NCBI GenBank assembly: GCA_019843655.1 | Contig: JACDQD010000103.1 | Span: 7,440,001 to 7,504,000 of the forward strand | Origin: Lethocerus indicus | Taxonomy: Eukaryota; Arthropoda; Insecta; Hemiptera; Belostomatidae | DNA: 64,000 nucleotides | Reading direction: 5' to 3' | Shown: positions 49,641 to 61,563 of the stretch, one piece after another | Layout: each line of letters starts with the position of its first letter | Position numbering within the stretch: position 1 is the stretch's first letter | Notes under the pieces: model-generated | Told to the model about the DNA's origin: nothing | What the model saw: the letters and a program-made list of their open reading frames with translations, nothing else | The model's database searches: none | Position numbers and translations under genes: made by a program

Positions 49641-50925
49641 AAATTGGACATTATGTTGGTAATTTAATATTGGATCACGGGTTTACACTCCTGACACCAT
49701 TTAGAGTGCTCACATTTACTTGGGATATTAACTCATTTAGTTAAATCATTATTTCCACAAACCCCATTTTCTTATTTGAACGTGATTTCGAAAAATTGCA
49801 AAATTTGTCTTACATTCATTGATCCAACCGTCGGATAGATTAATTACTACACGTTCCAAAACGAGAAGCGCGTTCTTTTGTAAACTTCTGCATCAGAGAC
49901 TCTATTTAATGAAGGCGACCGGATTCTGGGCGTCCTTCAATTTCCATGATAATAGGTTGGGGGTGGGGGAGGCAGGTGCCGGAGGCTGGGTTGAAGTCGT
50001 GGTCGGGTAGCATATCCATAACGGATTAATGCTCGGTAAGCTTTATGGTTCGGCCGAGGGGCCGATCCCCCCGTTTAACAATTTTAAATTAATTGGCTCC
50101 TTCCGCTCCCCTGGCCACATCACGTGACCCGGACCCGTTCGTTACCCCTTTTGGAAACTTAGGGCGGTTATCTGAAAGGACGAGAGGAAGGGGCGTCGAT
50201 TTACTCGAGTCTACTCTGCCGACTTGAAAGTCTACTTACTAAGCGATAGATTCCGCCTAAACGTCCATCAAACTTTGCACAGCAATCTGGATGTTTACCG
50301 GGTTCCACTCGTCAATAATTCAAATCGAATTTTCTCACGTATTCTTCAGGTGGCGAGATCCTGTACGACATTATCGTATAAAATAAATAAATAACTGTCT
50401 GTGAATCCCCATTAGGGTACCTTAATGTTATGTTTTATTTATGGTTCTGTGTTCTATGACATTTCCAATGCACTGTTGGGATTGTTATTTTAATGTCGTT
50501 TCATTTGTTTGAAGCAAAATATGCTAATTAATGCGGTCGGTCGTATTAAATCTGTTTAAGTCATAGTACCGTTATTAAGTCAAGAACGATTAATGGCGAA
50601 CATTTTCTTTTAACGAAATAAAGGCACAATAGATTCTTGGCGCGGATAACATATCGCCCATCATTATTTCACGTAAAATGTTAATTAATTTACGCGACGG
50701 GGAAAAAACATTAAACACGAACACGTTTGCGAAATGTATTACAGAGATAAGTATATGAAAGTGACGTGTTTCTGACGATTTTTCTTTGCACCTCGTGCCG
50801 ATAATTTTCACGCATTGAGCCCAATTTAGCATTATAACCACATGTATGAAATGCTGGTATGTTATAAAGTAAAAATGAAATATCTAGATAAAATTGCCAG
50901 TTCTTTTAGGAGTCATAATGATCAA

Positions 50926-50926
<1 letters not shown>
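49641..50926. other. Non-coding stretch, nothing recognised
   Basis: A G-rich run (TTGGGGGTGGGGGAGG) lies near 49,958-49,973 and GC-richer sequence at 50,050-50,230. The rest is AT-rich. Confidence 0.5.

Positions 50927-50974
<48 letters not shown>
50927..50974. repeat. (TA)n microsatellite
   Basis: An uninterrupted alternating TA tract of about 48 bp, again giving artificial Tyr-Ile frames of over 120 codons on both strands. Confidence 0.97.
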
Positions 50975-50976
<2 letters not shown>

Positions 50977-50979
50977 ATA

Positions 50980-52500
50980 AGGGATTATTTAGGAACATAT
51001 TGCAAGAAGTGTAGTGACAAATCGTGTCTGATACAAGATTGGAGGAGACGCCTATACTTGGGAGACGGAGCCGTCCCAAAACGTGGCCCATTAGGTGGGT
51101 GGGAGTCGTGTAAGAGGACGGGCAAAAACGATGCGCGGAACGGCCCCTTTTCAGAAACGGGGGATAAGGAAGAAAAAAAATCAGTCGCCCCGGGGAATAT
51201 TTACGGTCGGAGGTCGGCAAAAAATGGGCATTAGCGGCCCAACGGACGAAACAAGAAAAAGAAGCGACCCCGGAGGAGGAGAATAATGGCCGCGGCCGAG
51301 GGCACAAAACGAAGCCGGTTCTATTTTAAAGAGGGGTTTATTCCTATAAGCGTATTGGAATAGGACCGGCTGGCCGGGAGCCCGAAACATCCTACACACA
51401 CCCCGCTTAGAGTAGTACACACGAGCGAACTTATTTTTGCCGAACAGTCGGACGGTTATATCGGAGTCGAAAACAGGCGCTTACGCACCCGCTTACAATC
51501 GTTGAGACACTCACACACAGATATTTATAGGTTCCAAGTCCTGTTCGTACGGTGTAAAAGATCTTGGTCGCGAGTACATTGATATAAGTGCTGTTAGTCC
51601 GCTGTGTACAGTTGTAATCCATCATTATTTATATATCTTATAACGTTTGTTGTGGTTTTGTAAATTATCGGAAACTTCGTACGTCCGTATGGCCGAGGCC
51701 CGTCCGAAAGACCTCCAGCGTATTGCTGTTCCGTGAGGGCCGGCAATTACGCAACAGCAACAAGGTTTATTAAAACAAGGCCAGATGTCGGGTCGCCGAG
51801 CAACAATGAATTACAAAGTCCTTAACCGAATCCCGGTCGAAACCGGTCGTGTCAATTTTTTCGCAACTTAGATAGTAGCAGTGTTTTTTCCTCCTCTCAA
51901 TTTCAATGTTGACGCCGACGCAATACAACCGGATTCTTTCGGAATGACGATAATTGGCGGCCTCGCTGACCGGTTCCGAATATCAACGTAAATAAATGTG
52001 TTATTCAACAATTTGGCCCAGATATACGTATGTCCGGGAACAGATTTCGGAATTTTATAATGCGCCCGACCATCACCATGCTCGAGGCCCACGCGATTGG
52101 AAAACTAAATTATTTCCAGTCAAATGTTGTAATACCGACTGAGCTACAGTCATCGCGGCAGCCAAAACGTCCGGGTTTATTTTGGCACCGCAGATTCGGT
52201 TCTGTTCGACCATGTAGACATCAGCAAATATTTCCTTCTGATTTAACCTTTTACAAGTTAGATACTATGTAAAAAAACCCCCTATCGACACTCTTTTCTA
52301 CAAAAGGAACTAAGCGTGACATGTTCGACAGAATGTTTCACACAAAACGGTGGGAAATAAAATTAGTTAGGACGTTGAATTATTTGGACGTTGTATTATC
52401 TCCTTTGCTCCAACAGCGCCATTTATCACTTCCGCGAATAGATATTTCGGTAAAATTCTATAAAATATTTATCGGATTTCAATGGGATTAAAATAAGCAT
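50980..52500. other. Non-coding stretch with GC-rich patch
   Basis: Positions 51,050-51,320 are GC-rich and purine-biased on the plus strand. Frames are open in both orientations. No gene is recognised. The remainder is mixed. Confidence 0.4.
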
Positions 52501-52662
52501 TCGCGTATAGGGGGGTTTGCGTCCGGGGAAGGAAGGGGTTGACGGTGGGATCGTCGCCCCGGGGGTTAGAGAACCCGGCCCCGGAATTGGATTGGGGATA
52601 TCGGTGGCCCTGGATTGCGGTTTTTGCGAGGGGGCGCCTGGGCTCTGGCCAGAGAGGGACTG

Positions 52663-52701
<39 letters not shown>

Positions 52702-52920
52702 AAGCGATTCTCCGCCGGCTCGTCCGGGGGGAAGTGAGACGGAGATAAGGCTCGGCCTCGGGTGAACGTGAGAAAGGGTCGCCCGTTGTTGTGATTGGTC
52801 GGAGTCTCTCCGAACCAATTAACCGAAATAGGGGACACCCAGCATCAGTGGACGCCGAGCCCGAGCTAGACATTGTTTCAATAAGAAACCACACCGAAAA
52901 ACGGAGCTTTGATCCACCCA
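52500..52920. promoter_or_regulatory. GC-rich patch with a GAGA tract, possible regulatory element
   Basis: The most GC-rich stretch of this half of the window, centred on a (GA)n tract at 52,666-52,696. It has G-runs on the plus strand (GGGGGG, GGGG, CCCCGGGGG) and many CpGs. In insects, GA repeats in CpG-rich DNA are typical of GAGA-factor-bound promoters and Polycomb response elements. No TATA box or convincing first exon was found, and all frames here are low-complexity artefacts. Confidence 0.25.
52666..52696. repeat. (GA)n microsatellite
   Basis: About 31 bp of alternating GA on the plus strand. Confidence 0.95.
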
Positions 52921-55900
52921 ACTCCCAGTTTATAATCCCGATAGTATAACCATTATTGATTTACTTACGAATACCAATTATCGGTAAAAATACTTCTATT
53001 TACGAGTTATTGAATCCGGCAAATGACATGTTTCGACAGTTGAATCCCGATATTTATCCCTACATATATAAACCTTTTGCGGACCTTTTCCGCTATTTTG
53101 TCTTCCGTTTATCTATTTCTTGTGTTGTCCAAGTCATGTTGACTATTTTTGATTCGCACCTAAGTGAATTTATGTAGCTGAACAATGACTTAAGCAGAAG
53201 TGTAACCGGACAGGAAATAAAGTTGTCGCTCGGTCAGTTTGAATCAGGCATACCAATGGCCAGAAATGAGCCGGGGAGAGGGAGATAAAAATTGAGGATG
53301 CATTGTGCATTTGCAATTAAATTTGAATTCGGGCCAAAAATAACTCGCGGGTTGGCGCGACTTGAATTCAAAACAAGGTCATTCTGCCGTAACCGGGGCC
53401 GCGGCCCCACGCTTTTACAGGGGGATAAACCCCCCGGTGAGAAGATTTACGAGCGGTAAACCTCAATCGGCACAGCTCCAGTACTCAATAAAAAATCATG
53501 TAGACGTCTCGAATGTCCAGAATAGAGTCTGGAAGAAAGAGCTAGACCATTATTGGCCGTTTCAGCAATAATCTCAAATCCGGACCAATTTTTCCTAATT
53601 TCTGGAGTAGCTCGTAGAATTACAATTAAATCGTTTGAATATAGTAAGGCCATTTGTTGCAGATCGAACTTTCTGAAAACATTTCAGACCCGGATATCGA
53701 ATTTTGCTTAAATTGCAAATATGCAAATCTATCATTCTCTTGTATACGTATTTGGGACTTTTCTCGAGGTATGGAAAGGACTCTCGAAAAGCAAACACAT
53801 GGACGGAGCAAGCACTGTGCGTTTTTTTAATTTGAGCTATCGGTTTCAAAACAAAGTTTTAGCGTATCTTAGAATGCTCAGTCCGTCGAATATTAATCGC
53901 GCCAAGCGATTCCTCAGCCACTTACTATTTACAATAGGTGAGTCATTAACGACAATAGCGTGCCTCCAGCTCGAATGACCCACGTACGGAGCTCAAATGG
54001 ACGTACCAGTTATAACCGCCAGCAATAAACCGTTCACCTACTTAATAGGCGAGATAAAGCCAAATAGGAATGTCCCCGGATGTATTTCCAACTGTACAAG
54101 AATATCCGATGCAATAAGAATCCAGGAATTTGCATGTGCATGACCTGGTCATTATGGAATTTGATAGTTGCAGTATCCGACACGAATTACCTACCATAAT
54201 AGACATTTTATTTATATTTATCCTTTATACTAATCTTATATCAATTTTATTATATTTCATATAAGTGAATGGCTCATTGGCTCGTTATTTATCGAGATTT
54301 TATATTACATTACATTTTACATTCATTTTTAAATATTTATTACTGTCCTGGGAGGAATTATTTGTTGTTATTATTATTTGTGTGTTGTTACTATTTTAAT
54401 TTTGAACACAATATAGTGAGAGTTTAAAAGATTTGGCTGACGATTTGGCTAAGTTCCATTGCTCGATTTCGTAAGTTGTTTTCGATCAGTGCGGGAACAT
54501 GAGTGCGAGCGTAGATTTGTATTCAACTAAAAAGGACCTCCGTTTTGCCAGACTGGTTTCAGCTTTCCTTTCGTATTTTGGTCGGTTAATCACTTTGGCA
54601 CGATGGTTGCCTCTTTGCAACCATAACCGATCTAACAATAGACCAGAAACAGCGAACGGATATTCCAAATTCAAAAAATGTTATCGTTCAGTTTAATGCA
54701 TTGTAACTTTAATTAATTAGATATTAAATAGTTTTCGTCTTCAGTAATGATGTATGGTAATTTTATTAGCCCGGTTATTATAAGAAGACAAGTACGATCC
54801 ACACATCCAAGCCACATCCAAGTTTTCTACATTGACGAGTTTATATAGACATTAAATTTAATAGACTACTAAAATTGGATGATTGATACTCCGTAAATGT
54901 TTAATGTGACAAAGGTAACAAGTTCTGCGTGTCGCTACCATAATTCGGTGGCTATGTTCTCACTCTGGGCTAACATCGAGGCCGACATGAAACCAGAAAA
55001 GTTGTAGATGAAAATCTTACAAATAAGCCGATAAAGTTATAATAATTTGATTATTCGGCACCGAAGCTATAATCCTTCTGAATAATTCATCATTGTCGTT
55101 GGGGAACGGTCTCAAATTTAAAATTATAATATAAAACTGCTTTGTCGCATTATGAAATTAAATAGTTTAGTTGTTCTCCTTTAAATTGGCTTTTACGATA
55201 AAATAATCTCCGGAATGGAGGGCTTTTATGTAGTACGTAGTCCCCGGGGCTGGGTGAACTTATAGAGGAGTATTTCATATAGGAGTTAATACTGGGCACC
55301 AGTCTAAAGTGTACTGGCCCCGAGGGGAACCCCCCATAAATGTATTACGAATAAATATTTAACCGTCCCGCTTTTACCTAACCCCCAACTGAGCAAATTC
55401 GCAACTCCTACACCATGAAATAAGTGAATCGGGAATTATTTATTATACGTTTTTTATTGTCTCATTCTATTTATAAATATTGCTGCAACAGGTAACAAGC
55501 ATTTTAGTGGCGCCCCTCTTATTTCCAATAATACAGGCATTCGTTTTTACATAAAATGCATACGCATAACTGTCTTAATCAAATCCACAACCGTATAGGT
55601 TTTATTTAGGTTAATATCAATACTAAAAGAGGTTATCTATTTAGTATGACTTATTCTCGCAAAAAACCCCTTAAATTTTAAAATTGATTATAGTAGTGTA
55701 GGGGAAATAGTTTTCTGCTACTGAAAAGAGATTTAATATAGTTCCTGAATATTGACATTAAAAGACACAGAGGCGTGTTGTTTAAGAAAAAACCTTTTTC
55801 CTGCTTTCTGTTAGAATCGTAATCTGCATCGCGTCAGTGCTCTATAAAAAGAATGCGCGTTAACAAGAGCTTTTTGTAAGCCGACGCAATTCGCCTTAAA

Positions 55901-57600
55901 CTTTCGGCGTGGAATTAATGCCTCGCCCAAACATACTCGCATGATATTGGTCCAAACGACCTCACCAAGTAAAACAGGTAAAAACTACAGCTAATTGGAG
56001 CCGTACTTCCATGGGCTCGTTTCGTTCCGCATTTATATAATAATCGAATGGACCGTGAAAATTGTTATCCCCCCCCCCCGTATCTCGGCCTAAATTCGGC
56101 CGGTTAGTCATCGATTAAAGCGTGACCTTACATATAATTATTGGGAACTGGCCAGCGGGAATGCCGCCGCTGTCAGTCCAAGACATGTACGAGTAACAAT
56201 ACAACAGAATCGCCCTTTCGCCCACCGTGGCCGGCCCGCAGTTAAAAATAACAGCTTACACCGCCTCGGAACGGAATTTAATTCTTTAATAAATAACTAT
56301 GCCTGCATCGCAATACTTGTGACATTTTGCCAAATCTCTTAGGCATCACTCGTGTCTGTTTAGGGCGGAGTTAGCAGATGGGCCGTATTAGAGCTTATCA
56401 GCAGCGTCTTGTTAATAACGTTGTTTGGTACTTACACTCTGCCTCTAAGTTTTGCTCAGTCTGATACCGGAGTAGTCTTTATAGTGTAGTTGATAGTGTT
56501 AAAAGAATTTTCATTTTAAAAGTTGAACTTCGGATGGGAAAACATATTTCAAACTGTCAAAATATGATCTTGGACATATTCGGGCATTGGGGCCCCGCCA
56601 AAATACTCCTTAAGTAATAGGAAACGAGCGATATATTTGTGAACTGGCCACTAAGCCCGCTGTCTTGGTTGGTCTTCATTTTGTAATTAATGGCCAGTGC
56701 ATTTGGAGACCAGAATGTTTGTACGGAAATAATTTACCCACGGGGAGTTATGGTAATTTAAAGCCAGGACCAGAGGTCCTTTATTTAATTGTACCGAAAT
56801 TCAAATTTTCCTCTGGTTAAAACCGAGACGACCGAAGTTGGAACCGACGATGAGTAATCATCGTCAAACTCGAAGTGAGGAAAAATATTTGTTTTGGAAG
56901 AAATTTTGAACGGCTTTTCGTTTTAATTAGTTTCTCGTCATTTATGAGAAGATATTATGATCGGGAGTGGAGATTTATTTAAAGAAAACCTAGATAGTGT
57001 TTCATTTCAGTGAGATTAGGAATGACAAACTCATATAATTAATAACTGCAAGTTAGCTGGTCCACAAGGATTTTTAATACCATTTAATAAATACGCTATA
57101 GATGCGATACGGATGTGGAATTGTTTAATAATGTACAGACTCCAATTTAAAAGCAAAAATTATATAAAAAATTATTTACTCTCAAGTTATCGTGAAATAA
57201 TCACAAAAACCAATTTCCGCGTTGATCCCCGATTCATCGTAAATAGGCTCAATTTTTATGTTGAGTAGAAAAGCATAATTAAATTTGATTTTTTAAAACG
57301 TAAAAAGACCTCTGATCCCCGTAATGTTCTTAAGTAATACTGGAATGATTGACAGCGGTAAGAAAAATACGCCCAATGTTGCGCAAGCGAAAGTCAGAGG
57401 GCGAAGTGCACAGCATGCACAACTGAGAAATGAGCCCGGTTAAAGTTGTTAATGAGTTACTGTCGTCCCAGACTTCTGAAGCACTGCTCAGTCGTTAAAT
57501 GTAAACACGACGCGATCGATCGATTAAAATGGAAAATCGTTCTTAAAATTTGTCCAATTTTTGACCACTCCGAGCCAGGAAAAGGGGATATTGGAAATGA
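52921..57600. other. Non-coding stretch, no recognised gene
   Basis: Long AT-rich sequence. Short frames at 52.96-53.98 and 54.49-54.70 kb have no family resemblance. Poly-C is present near 56,072. Splice-like words near 55,493 (CAACAG|GTAACA) and 55,977 (AACAG|GTAAAA) have no pyrimidine tract. Confidence 0.5.
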
Positions 57601-58140
57601 TTACCGGCCGGTTTATTAGTTCAGCATTTCCATAAGAGGGTGCCACTGCCCGAGCGTAGATACGACAGTCAGTTGCACGTTAGTGGCACGCACGTCCCCC
57701 CCACGGTCTAAATTGCTGGGCCGGGTTACGTCCCACTGTTCCACGATCATCAAGTAAATTGGAGGCCATTACCCGGCCGACAATTACGAGGCCATTTTTT
57801 TTCCAATTTTTCCTCCGTTCGGTTTTACTTTATTTTTTTTAATAACCGGGTTCCCGCCCGTCGTTAAAACCTGAGCCGGCGTCGTGGGCGCGTGCGGGAC
57901 TCGGACCGCGCGGGGTCTCAGAGTACGCGGGACGATTAAATGGAGGGGAAAAAAATAATAAAAGGAGAAAATTCCCGCGGCCGTTTCGCCCTTAATTGCG
58001 CCCATTGCCCAACGGCCGAGTGAATCCGGGCACTTACGCCGCCTGCCGAATATTGTCTCCCGTTTAACGCCTGGCGTTTGGACGACACAAAGCGCGATTT
58101 CAGTTCCCGGCCGTCAAAGGGAATGGCAAAGGCAATGCCG
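57600..58140. other. CpG-containing GC-richer patch
   Basis: Rich in CCGG, GCGC and CGCGG words, with minus-strand frames open by composition. No protein family or RNA is recognised. Confidence 0.3.
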
Positions 58141-58409
58141 AGGAGGTCTATTTTTTTAAACTCGACTTTCATAAGAATTCGACTGTTTAAAATTTGAGGA
58201 TTGATGCGGTATTGTATAACGTTCACGAGTGGACAAACGCAGATCAAGTTTTACCAGCATTATGCTGCTCTCAAACGTGTTATAATAATTTTTATATTAA
58301 GTTTCTATTTCTTGACCTAGCCTGTACTGTGATAGGACGTTGGATACATTCTATCTGTGCCTGTCGCTATTGAAAATATCAATTGAAAGTAAGTCAATTA
58401 TTCAATAAG

Positions 58410-58741
58410 TTACGTAATCGATCCAACACGGAATGGAATAAGTAAAGAAAATATAGGGAAAATGCGGTAAGAAAGGAAATAAATTAGGAGCAAAGAAAGA
58501 TGAAGAAAATAGAAGTACTTCTTGTTGGAAGACACATCGAAATAATGGAGGGACTGACCCACTGAACTTGGCACCATTGAACTTGGCTTCTTCTCCCTCG
58601 CCACAATTTCAACATTCTTAACGGAGACCGAGACACCAGCGCCTGAACCAGACATGTTTCAATATATAATAACAGTTGTTTTCCTCCCCTATTATTCTTA
58701 GTCGCAACTACAATATTTTTACATAATTGACACAAATCCAT
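58410..58741 (-). pseudogene. Possible remnant of a BED-finger-like coding sequence
   Basis: Two overlapping minus-strand frames start with true ATGs. One (58,741 down to 58,484) begins MDLCQLCKNIVVATKNN. It has Cys at residues 4 and 7, Tyr at 26 and Cys at 30, so it fits a C-x2-C...H-x3-C zinc finger of the BED class if the His has become Tyr (one transition). An in-frame TGA lies just upstream of its ATG. The second frame (58,655 down to 58,410, MSGSGAGVSVSVKNVEIVAR...) has balanced codons, then a hydrophobic, pyrimidine-encoded tail. The two are out of frame with each other. BED fingers are common in hAT transposases and genes derived from them, so a decayed transposon or gene fragment is possible. 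Chance cannot be excluded. Confidence 0.2.
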
Positions 58742-59732
58742 AAGTGATGCTCATTACACCCCGTGCTGAGGTTGAATTAACTCACTAGTCAAACCTGAGT
58801 TGGTAATGAGATCGAGGTAACAGGGAACAGGGTGGAACATGGTGTAAAGCATGCGGCAGTATATTAGTAGTCAGCCACTTAGGCTGCTAACAGCCGGAGG
58901 GGCATCCTGCCTGCGCTGTCACTCCACCATATACCTAGATGGTATCTAGATATACCGGTATAATATTGAACGCACGTTAGTCCCGAACATTATACTCGCT
59001 TCTTGGATAATTTATAAATATTGATTCCTGCAACGATCCAGATAGTCGCCGCACAATGGAACCCTAAACGAAACAACCGCACGGTAATTACACAGTATTA
59101 CCTACTAATACATAGTTTGCCCCTGAGTCATTTTCATTTTAATCTACGCAATTATATGATGCCTCTTAACGATGCCTCTAATAGTAAGGAACTCTAGCAA
59201 ATCATGACTCTCGGTCATAATAGGTTGAATAATCCAACTTGGATACTTCATTTGTTTCAGTTAATTAATATGTAAGGAATTAATCAACGAGCATTATGAA
59301 CAATGGGATTCAGAGTTTAAATTCTTATATTATCCTATTTAATTGTTGGGTTAGCAAACTTATTACAACCTAATTATTGATACAAGATATCAATAAGTTA
59401 CGAGTAAAAGGAAAATATTTAGCATTTCCAATATTCGTTTGTATTTTAAAGCATCGGTAATCCGATATTATATGAAATTCGTCTTTTTTTAAAGGTTCAT
59501 TTTCCACGCCTACAGTGTCGGCCCGAGCTCCATAATTGTTTCGCTTCTATAATTTTATTATTTTGTCGGTAAATTAACTTTTAACTCACGAATGTAAAAT
59601 GCCACTTCCGCGTGTGCATTCTCCGCCATATCTAGTATATCCCCGTACGAGACAACAGATGTGCTCTAGTGTATGGACCCAGCGACCCCGGCTCGCATTA
59701 AGTGCACCCTACATACAGAACAATTACAGACA

Positions 59733-59735
<3 letters not shown>
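58742..59735. other. Non-coding stretch, nothing recognised
   Basis: AT-rich. A partial dyad (ATACCTAGATGGTATCTAG) lies near 58,932-58,950. No gene is seen. Confidence 0.5.

Positions 59736-59780
<45 letters not shown>
59736..59780. repeat. (TA)n microsatellite
   Basis: An uninterrupted alternating TA tract of about 45 bp, following AAAC. Confidence 0.97.
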
Positions 59781-59781
<1 letters not shown>

Positions 59782-60039
59782 CGCTAAACATAAACAACAC
59801 CCTTCACCAGATCTGAGCTCAAAGGGTCATGCTCAAAAAATTTCTTACGTACGACATTAAGAAGTCAGCCTCTGAAACACATTCCAAACCTGATTGTTCT
59901 CTTTTACGATTGAATTGCGAGATTCCCATTTAGGAAATGGAAATAACAAGTAAGGAGCGGGGGAAACAAAGAGTTTTGAAATACGATCCGGGATAAACTA
60001 ATTTTAGGAGGAGCCCAGTCTGAGAGGGGATTAGTGTTC

Positions 60040-60420
60040 GGTCGATTAGAGGGTTATCCATATCGGGCGGGATGTATCCGAGAGCCGGTGCGAAGCCAAG
60101 CGTGAACAGGCCGCTTTCGGTGCCATTAGCGCCGTCTTCCCGGTTAGCTGGAAGCAGTAAATAGTCGGCTCTGACTAAGGCCGCCAAATTGGGTTAGCGG
60201 GCGGAGGAGGAGGAGGAGGAGGGCCCCGCGAATCAACCAGAGTGCCCCTCTACACCCCAATTAACTGATCGGGGGCGAACTGAGGGGTGGGGGGAGGAGC
60301 GCGGGCGGCGCTTTCCGATACCAGTAAACACATTCATCTCTGCCTGCGACACCCCACCCCCCCCGCATTTAAAAAGGAATTTAGCACTCCGTAAGAGCGG
60401 GGATTTCTCCCCTCGGGGCT
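60040..60420. other. GC-rich patch with G-runs
   Basis: Includes the GGA repeat at 60,203-60,221 and a G4-prone run (GGGGGCGAACTGAGGGG, then GGGGGG and GGG) at about 60,271-60,305. It leads directly into the box module at 60,428. Possible regulatory block. Confidence 0.3.
60203..60221. repeat. (GGA)n microsatellite
   Basis: About six GGA units in a GC-rich patch. Confidence 0.9.
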
Positions 60421-60427
60421 GACGTAA

Positions 60428-60480
60428 TGCATGCATAATTCCCTTTCTGGAAGTGCGGGGAGTTCTAATGCAATATGCAA
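60428..60480. promoter_or_regulatory. Two-box module, copy 1
   Basis: Box 1 TGCATGCATAATTCC (60,428-60,442), continued by NTTTC, and box 2 AATGCAATATGCAA (60,467-60,480) are repeated 1,083 bp downstream with the same 39-bp start-to-start spacing. The 24-bp middle differs. Box 2 and box 1 contain paired ATGC/TGCAT half sites like those bound by POU-homeodomain dimers. The sequence on both sides is G/C-rich. A duplicated enhancer unit or a fragment of an unknown repeat are the alternatives. Confidence 0.45.
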
Positions 60481-60624
60481 GCCGGGAGAGGGGGAGGGCC
60501 CCTTGATATCCCACCGCCTTCTTTAATCTGTCGCCAGACAGAGCCCTTTCGCCTATCGTTTTCATTCGGGCGATTCAATTTCATTGTAATACACGTCAAA
60601 GCGACCTGCTTTACGATACAGGAC

Positions 60625-60658
60625 TACAGAGCTGCTAGTAGCTCTGTACTAGAGCTAC
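60625..60658 (+). other. Two overlapping, mutually exclusive hairpins
   Basis: TACAGAGCT (60,625-60,633) pairs with AGCTCTGTA (60,640-60,648). Alternatively GTAGCTCT (60,638-60,645) pairs with AGAGCTAC (60,651-60,658). Both stems are perfect, and they share bases. Short and possibly chance. Confidence 0.4.
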
Positions 60659-60706
60659 ATTAACTAGAAACTTCTCCAATGAAATTAAGAATTGAAGGTT
60701 AATGAA

Positions 60707-60765
60707 CCAGTCGCCAGGCAGTATTGGGAGCATAATTTTCATGCTTCCCAGAAGAGATAATACTG
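60707..60765 (+). repeat. Dispersed repeat family B, plus copy with hairpin
   Basis: Core ACCAGTCGCCAGGCAGT then ATTGGGAGCA (60,707-60,733), 26 of 27 identical to 21,359-21,385. The right half folds: CAGTATT (60,719) pairs with AATACTG (60,759-60,765), and TGGGAGCAT (60,725) pairs with ATGCTTCCCA (60,741-60,750) with one bulge. The 21.4-kb copy has lost much of this pairing. Confidence 0.6.
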
Positions 60766-60769
60766 TGTA

Positions 60770-61500
60770 GATTAAGAAATAAATTATGCAAATAAAATAG
60801 CGCGTGATTGAAGACTAGAAAAAAATTTCAGCAAAAAACTGATTTCGATGCGCATTTAAAGTCGATAATTATAATAACAACAATAAAAGACTTCACTATC
60901 GTAATCCTCCACCTATAGTTCTCCGAGTACAACTTCGCTTTTGGGACCTACTAGTCAGAACGGTATTTGACACAATGTCCCATTCAGTCTGACAGTCAAT
61001 ACAATAGAACGAGTATTCCTCAACGGGAAAACGCCGAATAGGGTGTAATTATCATTATTAGCCCATTGTTCCTCAAACCATTCTGCACTGACGTCGAACG
61101 TAACAGGTCGGTGCCGGTTTCCGGACGTCACGCAATATTCAGATCCTTATTTAAATAGTTTTTTTGTAACGCCTGAGCTTCGAGTTATAAAATATGAGTC
61201 CATTCACGGTGCTCCGCAGGCAACCGATATGCCCGTGTGACACTATCCTGCTGACTGTGAGCTACCGAAGATCGCGTTATTTTTTTTATAGATTTGTAGG
61301 TTATATATGCCAATTTTAATATCTTTATATTTTGTATTATAACGCAAAGTAAACCTCCCGTTCCATTTTCGAGATTGAACTCTAGCGAGATTGATCTAAT
61401 AGCGATGTGCGAGGGACGAGTAAAGACAGCCGACCGAGAAAAGTAAGGGGGGCCACATTTAACACGCTATGAAAGACCGGAATTCTTCAAGGGTCCCCCT
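60770..61500. other. Non-coding spacer between the two box modules
   Basis: AT-rich, with no gene. A CpG-containing bit lies at 61,090-61,130. Confidence 0.5.
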
Positions 61501-61510
61501 TCCGCAATAT

Positions 61511-61563
61511 TGCATGCATAATTCCGTTTCGCATTTTGGCCCCACAGCCAATGCAATATGCAA
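61511..61563. promoter_or_regulatory. Two-box module, copy 2
   Basis: Box 1 is at 61,511-61,525 (TGCATGCATAATTCC, then GTTTC) and box 2 at 61,550-61,563 (AATGCAATATGCAA). It matches copy 1 exactly in both boxes and in spacing. Box 1 is preceded here by GCAATAT, giving a GCAATATTGC palindrome not present in copy 1. The module falls inside a 120-codon open frame (61,469-61,831) that I do not consider coding. Confidence 0.45.

Noticed and set aside
51222..51240. GGCATTAGCGGCC resembling part of repeat family A
   Set aside because: Only about 13 bases match, with no similarity on either side.
50842..51307. Opposed frames of about 130 codons
   Set aside because: Same TA-tract artefact, plus a GC-rich flank.
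52426..52921. Minus-strand frames up to 150 codons
   Set aside because: Driven by Leu-Ser repeats from the GA/CT tract and GC-rich flanks, open in three frames at once.
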